Assembly: GCA_903825465.1 (NCBI GenBank)
Contig: CAIKAR010000018.1
Span: forward strand, 23,185 to 87,184
Source of the DNA: an uncultured Hyphomicrobiales bacterium
GTDB lineage: Bacteria > Pseudomonadota > Alphaproteobacteria > Rhizobiales > Beijerinckiaceae
Reading direction: 5' to 3'
DNA length: 64,000 nucleotides
Position numbers and translations under genes: made by a program. Shown here piece by piece: positions 57,166-64,000 of this stretch. The notes beneath the pieces were generated by a model. It worked only from the letters and a program-made list of their open reading frames with translations, did not search any database and was not told where the DNA came from. Within the stretch, counting starts at the first letter, position 1; each line of letters opens with the position of its first letter.

Positions 57166-57602
57166 GGCCGGACACGCGCGCCGGCGATCTTTCGGGCGAC
57201 GATATCGGCCCAATGTTCCGGTGTCCCGTCGGCCTCCACCCGAACGTCGCAACCGTCGGGAGCGACGAAAAGCCTGTTGGTGTCCTCGAATCGTCCGGCC
57301 GAAACGCGATCGACGAAAACCACGAAGGCCCGGCCAAAGGCGGCGCGGGTTTCGGCTGTTGGGCAGATGAAATCGGCGATCGCGACGTGCCCCGCCTCGA
57401 CGACGCGGTCGCAAAGCCAGCCCATGCGCCTGGCGTGTTCGACGCGGTCCGCGTGCGAAAATCCAAGATCGCGGTGGAGATTGGCGCGGACCTGATCGGC
57501 GTTGAACACGACCGCTTCGAGCCGTGGCGCGAGCGCCTTCGTCAAGGTTGTCTTGCCGGCGCCAGGCAGGCCCATGACCAGAATTTTCAGGCCGCAAGTC
57601 AT
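57162..57602 (-). CDS. APS-kinase-like P-loop protein
   Basis: The 146-residue protein has ILVMGLPGAGKTTLTKALAP (P loop), FNADQVRANLHRDLGFSHAD (the CysC DGDNVR and GFS region), and AIADFICPTAETRAAFG. It is shorter than adenylyl-sulfate kinase (about 200 residues), and the DGDNVR motif is changed to NADQVR. No sulfate-assimilation genes are near. It may phosphorylate another substrate. Confidence 0.7.
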   Translation of the reverse strand: MTCGLKILVMGLPGAGKTTLTKALAPRLEAVVFNADQVRANLHRDLGFSHADRVEHARRMGWLCDRVVEAGHVAIADFICPTAETRAAFGRAFVVFVDRVSAGRFEDTNRLFVAPDGCDVRVEADGTPEHWADIVARKIAGARVRP

Positions 57603-57842
57603 CTCGTCGCCGTCGCGGTGGATTCGCGCGGCGACATGTGCGCCACGGGGCCGAAAACCGCAAGACGGGGCGTCCGGCCTCGCCGGGGGAGATCGCCGTG
57701 GCCCGCGCCGCTATTGCCCTTGGCGTGGGCTAGGCGCTAGGGTTCCCGCAAGATCACAATTTCGACATTTTCGACCGGGATTTGGGCGGTCGTTGTCGTG
57801 AAGAAACGAAGGCGGGCGTGGCCCGGAGAATGACGGGGTCCC
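57603..57842. other. Divergent intergenic region
   Basis: This 240-bp gap between the APS-kinase-like gene (-) and the GGDEF-EAL gene (+) must hold both promoters. No clear -35/-10 pair, terminator or RNA was found. An A+T-richer patch (57750-57780) just before the + gene is the likeliest promoter area. Confidence 0.35.
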
Positions 57843-60716
57843 GTGCGCCGATTGCTGTTGGTTTTGTTCGCGGCTTTGACGACGCTCGCTGGCGTTCGCG
57901 CCGCCTGCGCGGTGGACGCCATTCGCGTCCCCCCGGATTCGCCGGCCATCGATCTCTCCCAGGTTGTGTCCCGCAATTTCTCGCAGGGCGATAAACTGCA
58001 GGTCTCGACAGCGCCGGACAAGGGCGGGGTGGTCCGCCGCATCGAGGTTGACGCGACGAAACCCGGCACGCAACCGTCGTGGATCGTTTTCGCGCTGACG
58101 AACGACACCGACGATCAGATCGAGCGGCTTCTGGTGGCGCCGCATTTTCGTCTTGTCGGCTCCGGGGTGATCAATCCCGACCTCGGTTCGCGCCGCGTCG
58201 CCGCGATCACGGCGAGCCAGGGATTCCCGCCCGAGGTCGAGGAGGCCGACGACGCCGCCATTTTCCGCCTGACGCTCGATCCCGGGACGACGGTTACCTA
58301 TGTGGCGGAACTGGCGTCGGCGAGTCTGCCGCAGCTCTACCTGTGGGATCCCGACGCCTACAAGGACAAGGAAGCGAGCCTCACGCTCTACAAGGGCATT
58401 CTGATCGGCGTGGCGGGGCTGTTGGCGCTGTTTTTGACGATTGTGTTCGTCGTCAAGGGAACCCTTGTTTTTCCGGCGGCCGCGGCGCTCGCGTGGTCCG
58501 TTCTGATTTACGTCTGCATCGATTTTGGCTTCTGGCTCAAGATTCTCGGCTCAAGCGGGCCCGGCGACCAAGTGTGGCGCGCGAGCGCCGAAACGCTCCT
58601 CGCCGCGACGATGTCGGTGTTTCTTTTCGCCTATCTCAACCTGGCGAGCTGGCACGTGCGCGCCTCGACGCTCGCCGCGGCCTGGTTGCTGTTGCTCGCG
58701 GGCCTGCTGGGGCTGGCTGTTTACGATCCCTCAACCGCGGCGGGCGTCGCCCGCGTGTTCATGGCGACCGTCGCCGTCGTGGGCTTCATCCTCGTGCTGT
58801 TTCTCGCCGCCCATGGCCACGACCGGGCGATCATGTTGCTGCCGACGTGGTTTTCGCTGCTCGCGTGGATGGCGGCGGCCGGCGCCGCGGTTGGCGGTTT
58901 CATCAGCAACGACCTGGTGTCGCCGGCGCTTATCGGCGGGCTCGTTCTGATCATCATGTTGATCGGCTTCACCATCATGCAGATCGCCTTCGCCGGCGGC
59001 GGATTGGCGGCGGGCGTCATCACCGACGCCGAGCGCAAGGCGTTGGCGCTGATGGGCTCGGGCGACGTGGTGTTCGACTGGGACGTGTTGTCCGACACGC
59101 TGTACGTCGGCCCGGAGCCGGAGGAGTTGCTCGGCCTCAAGCGCGGCGCGCTGCTGGGGCCCGCGTCCGGCTGGTTCGACCTGCTGCATCCCTCCGACCG
59201 CGACCGCTATCGCGCGTGCCTGGACACCGTGCTTGAGCAGCGGCGCGGCCGCCTGAACGCCGATTTCCGGCTTCGCGGCGCGGATGGGCACTACCTCTGT
59301 TTCCAGCTCAAGGCGCGGCCAGTCGTCAACACCGAAGGCGATGTCGCGCGGGTTGTCGGAACGCTTTCGGACGTGACGCAAGCGCGCGGCGCGGAAGACC
59401 GGATTTTGCAGGATTCGGTGCATGACAATTTGACGGGCCTGCCGCACCGCGAGCTGTTTTTCGACCGGCTCGACGCCGCGCTCCGGCGGTCGGCGGCGGA
59501 GTCGACGCCGCCGCCGGCGGTCATCGCCATCGATTTGGACCGCTTTCGCGACGTCAACATCGCCGCCGGGCCGGCGACGGGCGACTCCATCCTGCTGACC
59601 GCGGCGCGGCGTCTTGGCCGGCAGATAGGGCCGCTCGACGCGCTCGCCCGCGTCACCAGCGACGAATTCGCCATTATCGTCGACAACGCGCGCGACACCG
59701 CCGCGGTCATGCAAATCGCCGATATCGCGAGGCGGGCTATCGCCACGCCCATGACGTTCAACGAGCACGCAATCGCCCTGACGGCTTCGGTTGGCGTCGC
59801 GTTGTGCGAACCGCAGGCGCGTCCGAAGGCCGCCGACCTCCTGCGCGACGCCGAATTGGCGCTTGCGCACGCCAAACGCTTTGGCGGCAACAGAGTCGAG
59901 GTGTTCCGGGCGGCGATGCGCCAAGCGGGCGCCGACAAACGGGCGGTCGAGACCGATTTGCGCGGCGCGGCGGGCCGCGGCGAACTGAAGGTTGAGCTGT
60001 CGCCGATCGTTCGCCTCGACGACCGCACCATAGCCGGTTTCGAGGCGCGTCTGCGCTGGGATCATCCGCGCTTGGGCCGCCTCGATCCGGTCGATTTCAT
60101 GCCGGTGGCGGAAGACGCTGGTCTTGTCGGCGCGGTTTTCCTCTTCATGCTCGACAGGGCGGCGCGCGAATTGGCGGCCTGGCAGGACGCGCTCGATGTT
60201 TCCCCGCCGATTTTGGTCAACATCCCCGTCGCCTCGCGAGGCGTTTTCAGGCACGACCTGCTGAACGAAGTGAAAACCGTCCTCACGCGGTCGCATGTGA
60301 AGCCGGGTTCGCTCAGGCTGGAAATCCGGGAGGGGATGGTGATGGAAAACCCCGAATTCTCCGCCCAGATGTTGCCACGGCTGCGCGATCTTGGCGCGGG
60401 GCTGGCGCTCGCGGGCTTTGGCTCGGGTCAATCATCCCTGGCCCATCTCCAGCGGTTTCCCTTCGACGCGCTCAAGATTGGCAAAATGTTTGTCCATCCC
60501 GCGCAATCGGGCGCGCGTCCGTTGTTGTTGCGCTCGATCATCGGGCTCGCCCACGACATCGGCATGGAGGTCGTGGCGGAGGGCGCCGAAAACGAGAGCG
60601 ACGTGATCGAGCTTTTCCAGATGGGATGCGAATACGCGCAGGGGCCGGCCTTCGGCCGATCGATGAACACCGCGGACGTGCGCGCGCTGCTTGGGGCGGC
60701 GGCCGACGCCGCTTGA
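57843..60716 (+). CDS. Membrane GGDEF-EAL protein with altered active sites
   Basis: The 957-residue protein starts at GTG 57843. A signal peptide (to about residue 22), a periplasmic beta-rich domain (about 23-180), seven or eight helices (about 184-400), a PAS-like domain (about 400-515), GGDEF (about 530-690) and EAL (about 700-950) follow. The GGDEF motif reads TSDEF (605-609). The EAL motif reads EARLR (734-738). The metal pair of the EAL domain (DDFGTG in relatives) is AGFGSG near 857, and KID is KIG near 877. Cyclic-di-GMP cleavage is therefore unlikely; it may act as a c-di-GMP or signal receptor. Confidence 0.88.
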   Translation: MRRLLLVLFAALTTLAGVRAACAVDAIRVPPDSPAIDLSQVVSRNFSQGDKLQVSTAPDKGGVVRRIEVDATKPGTQPSWIVFALTNDTDDQIERLLVAPHFRLVGSGVINPDLGSRRVAAITASQGFPPEVEEADDAAIFRLTLDPGTTVTYVAELASASLPQLYLWDPDAYKDKEASLTLYKGILIGVAGLLALFLTIVFVVKGTLVFPAAAALAWSVLIYVCIDFGFWLKILGSSGPGDQVWRASAETLLAATMSVFLFAYLNLASWHVRASTLAAAWLLLLAGLLGLAVYDPSTAAGVARVFMATVAVVGFILVLFLAAHGHDRAIMLLPTWFSLLAWMAAAGAAVGGFISNDLVSPALIGGLVLIIMLIGFTIMQIAFAGGGLAAGVITDAERKALALMGSGDVVFDWDVLSDTLYVGPEPEELLGLKRGALLGPASGWFDLLHPSDRDRYRACLDTVLEQRRGRLNADFRLRGADGHYLCFQLKARPVVNTEGDVARVVGTLSDVTQARGAEDRILQDSVHDNLTGLPHRELFFDRLDAALRRSAAESTPPPAVIAIDLDRFRDVNIAAGPATGDSILLTAARRLGRQIGPLDALARVTSDEFAIIVDNARDTAAVMQIADIARRAIATPMTFNEHAIALTASVGVALCEPQARPKAADLLRDAELALAHAKRFGGNRVEVFRAAMRQAGADKRAVETDLRGAAGRGELKVELSPIVRLDDRTIAGFEARLRWDHPRLGRLDPVDFMPVAEDAGLVGAVFLFMLDRAARELAAWQDALDVSPPILVNIPVASRGVFRHDLLNEVKTVLTRSHVKPGSLRLEIREGMVMENPEFSAQMLPRLRDLGAGLALAGFGSGQSSLAHLQRFPFDALKIGKMFVHPAQSGARPLLLRSIIGLAHDIGMEVVAEGAENESDVIELFQMGCEYAQGPAFGRSMNTADVRALLGAAADAA

Positions 60717-60734
60717 ACGAATAGGCGCGTCCAA

Positions 60735-60760
60735 GCCCGGCCGCGATGTCGCGACCGGGC
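60735..60760. repeat. Hairpin between convergent genes
   Basis: GCCCGG (60735-60740) and CCGGGC (60755-60760) form an outer stem, with CGCG (60742-60745) and its complement at 60750-60753 inside, one mismatch between. No T run follows. It lies in the 56-bp gap between two convergent genes. Confidence 0.4.
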
Positions 60761-60772
60761 CTGGACTGGACG

Positions 60773-61336
60773 TTAAATGCGCTCGGGGAAACGGACGATG
60801 AAGTTGTCGTGGTTCGGCATCTTCACTTGTGGAAGTGTTTTGGCGTCCATCACCGCGTTCTCGTCGATCAGCTTGTTGCCGGCGAGAATATAGGCGACGA
60901 GGCTGTAGACCTCTTCGTCGCTCAGCGTGCGCGGCGCCGGCCACGGCATGGCGCGGCGGATGTAGTCGTACAGCGTCGTCGAATAGGCCCAGAAGTCCTT
61001 GATAGTCTTGTTGGTCTCGATGCCCTGGCCCTGCATCTTCTCTTCCGTGATCAGGGCGGGGTTGCGGCCGCCTTTGGCGTTGTCGCCGTGGCACTGGTCG
61101 CACCCCTTTTCGACGTAAAGCTTGGCGCCGACGGCCGCTGTGCCGGAGCCTGGCGGCAGGTTGGTTCCGTCGGGAAGGATGGTGATGTCCCACGCCTTGA
61201 TGTCGGATTCAGGGATGGGAGCGCCGAGCCCCGGCCGCGCGCCAAGGCCGTTCTTCGTGTCGTTGCCGGCGGCGAGGGCGCCAGCGACGCCGATCGAAAC
61301 AAAGGCCGCCAGGGAGAGGGTCTTAAGCGTAAACAT
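60773..61336 (-). CDS. SoxD-like c-type cytochrome (sulfite dehydrogenase partner)
   Basis: The 187-residue protein has a signal peptide (to about residue 22, AGALA-AG). AWDITILPDGTNLPPGSGTA and the single heme site CDQCH (near residue 80) follow, then FWAYSTTLYDYIRRAMPWPA and the axial Met region in it. The pattern is that of the first half of SoxD, which in Paracoccus has two hemes and about twice the length. It accepts electrons from the SoxC-like enzyme, whose gene it overlaps by 14 bp. Confidence 0.85.
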   Translation of the reverse strand: MFTLKTLSLAAFVSIGVAGALAAGNDTKNGLGARPGLGAPIPESDIKAWDITILPDGTNLPPGSGTAAVGAKLYVEKGCDQCHGDNAKGGRNPALITEEKMQGQGIETNKTIKDFWAYSTTLYDYIRRAMPWPAPRTLSDEEVYSLVAYILAGNKLIDENAVMDAKTLPQVKMPNHDNFIVRFPERI

Positions 61337-62657
61337 GGGCGATCTCTCCCTTGGCGTTGATGCCCCAGCAGGTGAGGCTGTTGTAGTGCTGGTTGGCGAA
61401 GCCCATGGGGTTCGTCACCGGCTTCAAGGTCTCGCCGCGCACCTTGACGAAGTCCGCGCGCAGCGGCTGGATGTTGCCGCCGTCGTCGACCGCGCGGCTG
61501 GTGAGAACCGCGGGCGAGCCGTCCCACCTCCAGGGGATATGGAAACGCGTGAAGGCCTTGTCCTGCGCCGGTCCCTGCACCGCCGCCTCCGCCCAGCTGT
61601 TGCCGCCGTCGGCCGACACCATCACGCGCTTGATGGTGCCCGAGCCTGAGTAAGCGATGCCTGAAATCTCGTAATAGCCCGGCTCCTTCAGCGACATGCC
61701 GAAAGACGGGCTGGTGATGAAGCTCTTCACCTCGTTGACGAAGTAGAACTTGTAGGCCTTGTAGTCCGGCAGCACCGGCGAATAGTTGCGCGCCTCGTAA
61801 TAGGTCATCGCGGGCTGGTCGGTGATTTTGATGCGGCGGACATATTTGACGTTCATGTTGCCTTCCCAGCCGGGCAACAGCAGGCGCACGGGATAGCCCT
61901 GTTCCGCCATCAGGCGTTCGCCGTTTTGGTAAAGCACGAGAATGGCGTCGTCCCAGGCCTTTTTCAACGGCACGGAGCGCGTCAGCGCGGGGGTGTCGGC
62001 GCCTTCCGGCAGCATCCACACCGCTTTGGGGTCGACGCCAACCTCGTCGAGCAGCGTCGACAGCAGCACGCCGGTCCATTCGGAGTTCGAGGCGAGGCCG
62101 TGCAACAGCTGCAGACTGGCCTGCACCGGCTCGTTGGAAAACATCGGCGCCGAGTTGCCGCCGCATTCGACGAAGGTTTGCCGCGTCACCATTGGATAGC
62201 GCATCAGCTTGTCCATGGTGAACACCATGGGCTGCTTCACCATGCCGTGGATGACAAGCTTGTGCTGGTTGGGGTCGATGTCCGGAATGCCATTGTGCAA
62301 AATCGTGAAATGCAAATGGCTTGGCGTGATCTGGCCGCTCAGCAGTTGATGGGGAGTGCGCGCGTGCTGGGTGCGCGGCTCGCCCTTGGGATTGGAGAGA
62401 ACGCGGACGGTGTCCTTCTCGAATTTCGAGCGCACGCCGATGGGACCAACAGTCGTTCCCTGGTGGCGGCTCCACTCCGCGTCTTCGAGGGGCTCGGCGG
62501 CCGCTCCCGAGAGGCTGGTTCCAGTCCCGACGCCAGCGGCGCCCGCGAGCATCAGTCCGCGTCCCAAAAGGGCGCGGCGGTGCAACAAGCCATTGCCCGC
62601 GGCTTGCTGGTCTGGCGCGGTCGGCCCCAAGCCGCCCCGCCGTTTGAGGATTGCCAT
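61323..62657 (-). CDS. SoxC-like molybdenum sulfite dehydrogenase
   Basis: The protein has 444 residues from ATG 62657, which has GGGAGAG upstream. A twin-arginine signal (HRRALLGRGLMLAGAAGVG) sends it folded to the periplasm. The molybdenum ligand is the Cys in TFVECGGNSAP (near residue 165). Pterin and substrate residues are in EGNMNVKYVRRIKI and YYEARNYSPVLPD. The dimer domain follows (VMVSADGGNSWAEAAVQ). SoxC with SoxD oxidises sulfite-level sulfur. No other sox genes are present. Confidence 0.9.
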   Translation of the reverse strand: MAILKRRGGLGPTAPDQQAAGNGLLHRRALLGRGLMLAGAAGVGTGTSLSGAAAEPLEDAEWSRHQGTTVGPIGVRSKFEKDTVRVLSNPKGEPRTQHARTPHQLLSGQITPSHLHFTILHNGIPDIDPNQHKLVIHGMVKQPMVFTMDKLMRYPMVTRQTFVECGGNSAPMFSNEPVQASLQLLHGLASNSEWTGVLLSTLLDEVGVDPKAVWMLPEGADTPALTRSVPLKKAWDDAILVLYQNGERLMAEQGYPVRLLLPGWEGNMNVKYVRRIKITDQPAMTYYEARNYSPVLPDYKAYKFYFVNEVKSFITSPSFGMSLKEPGYYEISGIAYSGSGTIKRVMVSADGGNSWAEAAVQGPAQDKAFTRFHIPWRWDGSPAVLTSRAVDDGGNIQPLRADFVKVRGETLKPVTNPMGFANQHYNSLTCWGINAKGEIAHVYA

Positions 62658-62783
62658 TGTTTCTCTCCCTTGCGCGCGAACGACATTTTCGTTCGACACA
62701 TGATCAACGCGGCATTTTGGGACGGTTTGGAAGCGGAGTCCAGCAACGCCGAATTCGGGTAGTGTCCTAATTTGGATTTTGCA

Positions 62784-62993
62784 TTATTTTACCGGGCTCC
62801 AAACTGGAGGGGCCGGTTTGGACATGCAAACGAATGTCACGCCGTTATGAATGCCCGAATTTGGGTTCGCTTCCGCGCTGCGGGTGATGCGCGCTTTCGA
62901 TCTGTTGCAGTCAGCCAGATTATTGAACGGGCCTTCAAGATGAACGCACGTCCCTGTCACGTTGGCGAGACAATAAAACAGCGCGTAAATCAT
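62784..62993 (-). CDS. Small Cys-containing protein of unknown function
   Basis: The 69-residue protein opens MIYALFYCLANVTGTCVHLE, then GPFNNLADCNRSKARITRSA and TFVCMSKPAPPVWSPVK. The four Cys and the weak hydrophobic start suggest an exported or periplasmic protein. It overlaps the preceding gene in ATGA fashion, which supports that it is translated. No family was recognised. Base composition here is less GC-rich than in the core genes. Confidence 0.6.
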   Translation of the reverse strand: MIYALFYCLANVTGTCVHLEGPFNNLADCNRSKARITRSAEANPNSGIHNGVTFVCMSKPAPPVWSPVK

Positions 62994-63304
62994 CGCTTGC
63001 CCTCGCCGGTTCTGTGCTCCGCCGCGATCGCGGCACGCACCGCGTCCGCTGGCGACTTTATGCCGCCCATATGTAGCACGGCGAAAAACCGCCGCTTGGT
63101 GCTTCCCTCAATTGGCGAGGACCAGGCATAGGCTCGCGTAGCCTTGGGATGGCCGGCGAGGTCGAAGACGTGGACCACGCCCTCCCATACCGTGGTGCCG
63201 TTGTGCGTCTCTTTGACGGGCACGGATTGGGCGAGCGTGGCGTTGCCGCCGTGCTGGGATTCGACAGCCGTTTGCAAGTCACGGATCAGCGACGCTTCGG
63301 CCAT
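62990..63304 (-). CDS. Small protein of unknown function
   Basis: The 104-residue protein starts at ATG 63304, with AGAGG 10 bp upstream and a good promoter about 46 bp before it. It has RDLQTAVESQHGGNATLAQS, VPVKETHNGTTVWEGVVHVF, DLAGHPKATRAYAWS and DAVRAAIAAEHRTGEGKR; this looks like a compact alpha/beta domain. No function could be given. It is co-transcribed with the 69-residue gene. Confidence 0.65.
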   Translation of the reverse strand: MAEASLIRDLQTAVESQHGGNATLAQSVPVKETHNGTTVWEGVVHVFDLAGHPKATRAYAWSSPIEGSTKRRFFAVLHMGGIKSPADAVRAAIAAEHRTGEGKR

Positions 63305-63345
63305 GCGACTTAAGCCTCTGAAAGAGAACGACTTTAGTTAAGTAC

Positions 63346-63373
63346 TTGAATCTTAACAGAATCGCACTATTAT
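63346..63373 (+). promoter_or_regulatory. Promoter for a candidate short RNA
   Basis: TTGAAT (63346-63351), 16 bp and TATTAT (63368-63373) read on the + strand. It overlaps a promoter on the other strand, so the two should exclude one another. Confidence 0.5.
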
Positions 63374-63377
63374 TCAA
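63350..63377 (-). promoter_or_regulatory. Promoter for the 104- and 69-residue genes
   Basis: On the minus strand, TTGAAT (63377-63372), 16 bp and TAAGAT (63355-63350) point at the gene starting at 63304. The expected start of transcription is near 63343. Confidence 0.5.
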
Positions 63378-63379
63378 AT

Positions 63380-63451
63380 GTGATCTGAGACTGGCTCATG
63401 TCAGGGGTAGGATTGCACCGGGGAGGGGTAAAAGCCTCCCCCTTCGTTTTT
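63380..63451 (+). ncRNA. Candidate short RNA ending in a terminator
   Basis: A + strand promoter ends at 63373 and a strong terminator ends at about 63451, leaving a transcript of about 72 nt with no open frame of note. The 5' part is unpaired and A+T-richer. No family match is known to me. It runs toward the DUF3800 remnant, whose 3' end it touches. Confidence 0.4.
63420..63451 (+). terminator. Rho-independent terminator without an upstream + strand gene
   Basis: GGGGAGG (63420-63426), an 8-nt loop and CCTCCCC (63435-63441) are followed by CTTCGTTTTT. All annotated genes to the left within 2.5 kb are on the other strand. The structure thus points to a short RNA (63380-63451). Confidence 0.65.
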
Positions 63452-63859
63452 CAAAGCTCCACAATCCCAAGTGCGTTGTTATTACTAGCGCGCCGGTTCA
63501 AAATGGGCGTGAGACGCGAAACGTAATTCTTTGCGCCGCTCTTTTTAATAAAGCTGTTTGGCGCGTACTTCTGCATAACGAAATACGCGCTCGCGTCGCA
63601 GGCTTGCACAAAATAGCTTTGCTTTGAATCCTTGGGGTGAGGGTCTTCGATAATGCGCAACAGCGGCATATTGCGATAACCCGGCCTTCCCATATTCGGG
63701 ACCGGATTATGAACAGCCATACGACGAGTCATCCTTTGTAGCTTTCCCCCGTCAGTGGCATCGGTAAGCACCAAACCGTAGTCATTGCGGAATCCGCCGG
63801 GAAAATTTCCATACTTGAGTGTGTTTTCAAACCTTTGAAAGAGGGCCTGCCATGCGCTC
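63451..63859 (-). pseudogene. DUF3800 gene remnant, 5' end removed by an IS3-type element
   Basis: The C-terminal part of a DUF3800 protein is recognisable: NDYGLVLTDATDGGKLQRMT, PLLRIIEDPHPKDSKQSYFV, QACDASAYFVMQKYAPNSF and the end NNALGIVEL, about 135 residues. Relatives run to about 230-250 residues. The frame then passes straight into the IS end, so the true N-terminus is lost. DUF3800 proteins have RNase-H-like features and often occur with mobile elements. Confidence 0.7.
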
Positions 63860-63907
63860 TGACGTGCTCCCCGAAATTCCCGCTGACGTGCTCCCCGAAA
63901 TTCCCGC
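63860..63907. repeat. Terminal sequence of an IS3-type element in tandem duplicate
   Basis: The 24-bp TGACGTGCTCCCCGAAATTC plus CCGC occurs at 63860-63883 and again, identical, at 63884-63907. The second copy is the expected left terminal repeat, 36 bp before the transposase start. The extra copy sits where the element meets the DUF3800 gene. Confidence 0.75.
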
Positions 63908-63943
63908 CATTGATAAGCTTGGTCCATCCCTTGGAGACGGACG

Positions 63944-64000
63944 ATGCGCAAGAGCCGATTCAGTGAAGAGCAGATCATCGCAATCCTGGCCGAGCATGAA
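63944..64000 (+). mobile_element. IS3-family element, left end with OrfA start (partial)
   Basis: ATG 63944 follows GGAG and opens a frame MRKSRFSEEQIIAILAEHE that runs off the window. This is the standard N-terminus of IS3-family OrfA (helix-turn-helix) proteins of the IS407-like group. OrfB, if present, would be joined by frameshift outside the window. Confidence 0.88.

Noticed and set aside
63346..63627. A 93-residue + strand frame over the candidate RNA
   Set aside because: It would read through the strong terminator at 63420-63451 and is antisense to the DUF3800 remnant. Its TTG start lies inside the -35 box.

Overview
The window is a 64 kb piece of a GC-rich (roughly two thirds G+C) alphaproteobacterial chromosome. 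Several things point to Hyphomicrobiales (Rhizobiales): DUF6460 and DUF6101 proteins, the comF-grxC-DUF1178 group, many GTG/TTG starts with GGAGG-type ribosome sites, and a large set of orphan TctC-type binding proteins. The genus cannot be fixed from sequence alone. No rRNA, tRNA or CRISPR array was recognised.

Region by region. 1-18.2 kb is a metabolic region: two TauD/TfdA-type Fe(II)/2-oxoglutarate dioxygenases, a gentisate-dioxygenase-like cupin, a cysteine-dioxygenase-like cupin, three TctC proteins, a NitT/TauT-type binding protein, an OpgC-type membrane acyltransferase, a CcdA protein and two short MetE-like methyltransferases. The housekeeping genes rhlE-type helicase and rpsD lie among them. 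18.3-24.0 kb holds a complete peptide-type ABC importer whose genes are split between the strands (binding protein +, two ATPases -, two permeases +). 24.0-28.0 kb holds modA facing a Mop/TOBE molybdate-binding protein, followed by a class II (FepB/FecCD/FecE-like) importer. 28-33.7 kb is mostly housekeeping: an ABC-F ATPase, pyrE, DUF1003, DUF1178, grxC and comF. 33.8-37.5 kb holds a membrane-anchored TAXI protein and a tandem TctC pair. 38.6-46.3 kb is core: gyrB, rpsO, pnp and ubiA. 50.4-55.0 kb is a tight phenylpropanoid operon (hydroxycinnamoyl-CoA hydratase/lyase, NDP-forming acyl-CoA ligase, acyl-CoA dehydrogenase, VOC protein), with an aromatic-acid-type MFS transporter next to it. 57.8-60.7 kb is a large membrane GGDEF-EAL protein in which both motifs are altered. 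60.8-62.7 kb is a SoxC/SoxD-like sulfite dehydrogenase pair.

The right end (62.8-64.0 kb) looks like a mobile boundary: two small overlapping unknown genes, overlapping face-to-face promoters with a candidate short RNA, a DUF3800 gene cut off at its 5' end, and the left end of an IS3-family element whose terminal 24 bp are duplicated in tandem.

How it fits together (inference): the cell appears geared to scavenging organic acids and aromatic or phenylpropanoid compounds through many high-affinity binding proteins. Molybdate supply (modA, Mop, possibly the class II importer) would serve molybdoenzymes such as the SoxC-like protein. The most novel-looking items are the modA-Mop-class II importer grouping, the altered GGDEF-EAL protein, the orphan binding-protein expansion, and the promoter/short-RNA structure beside the IS end.
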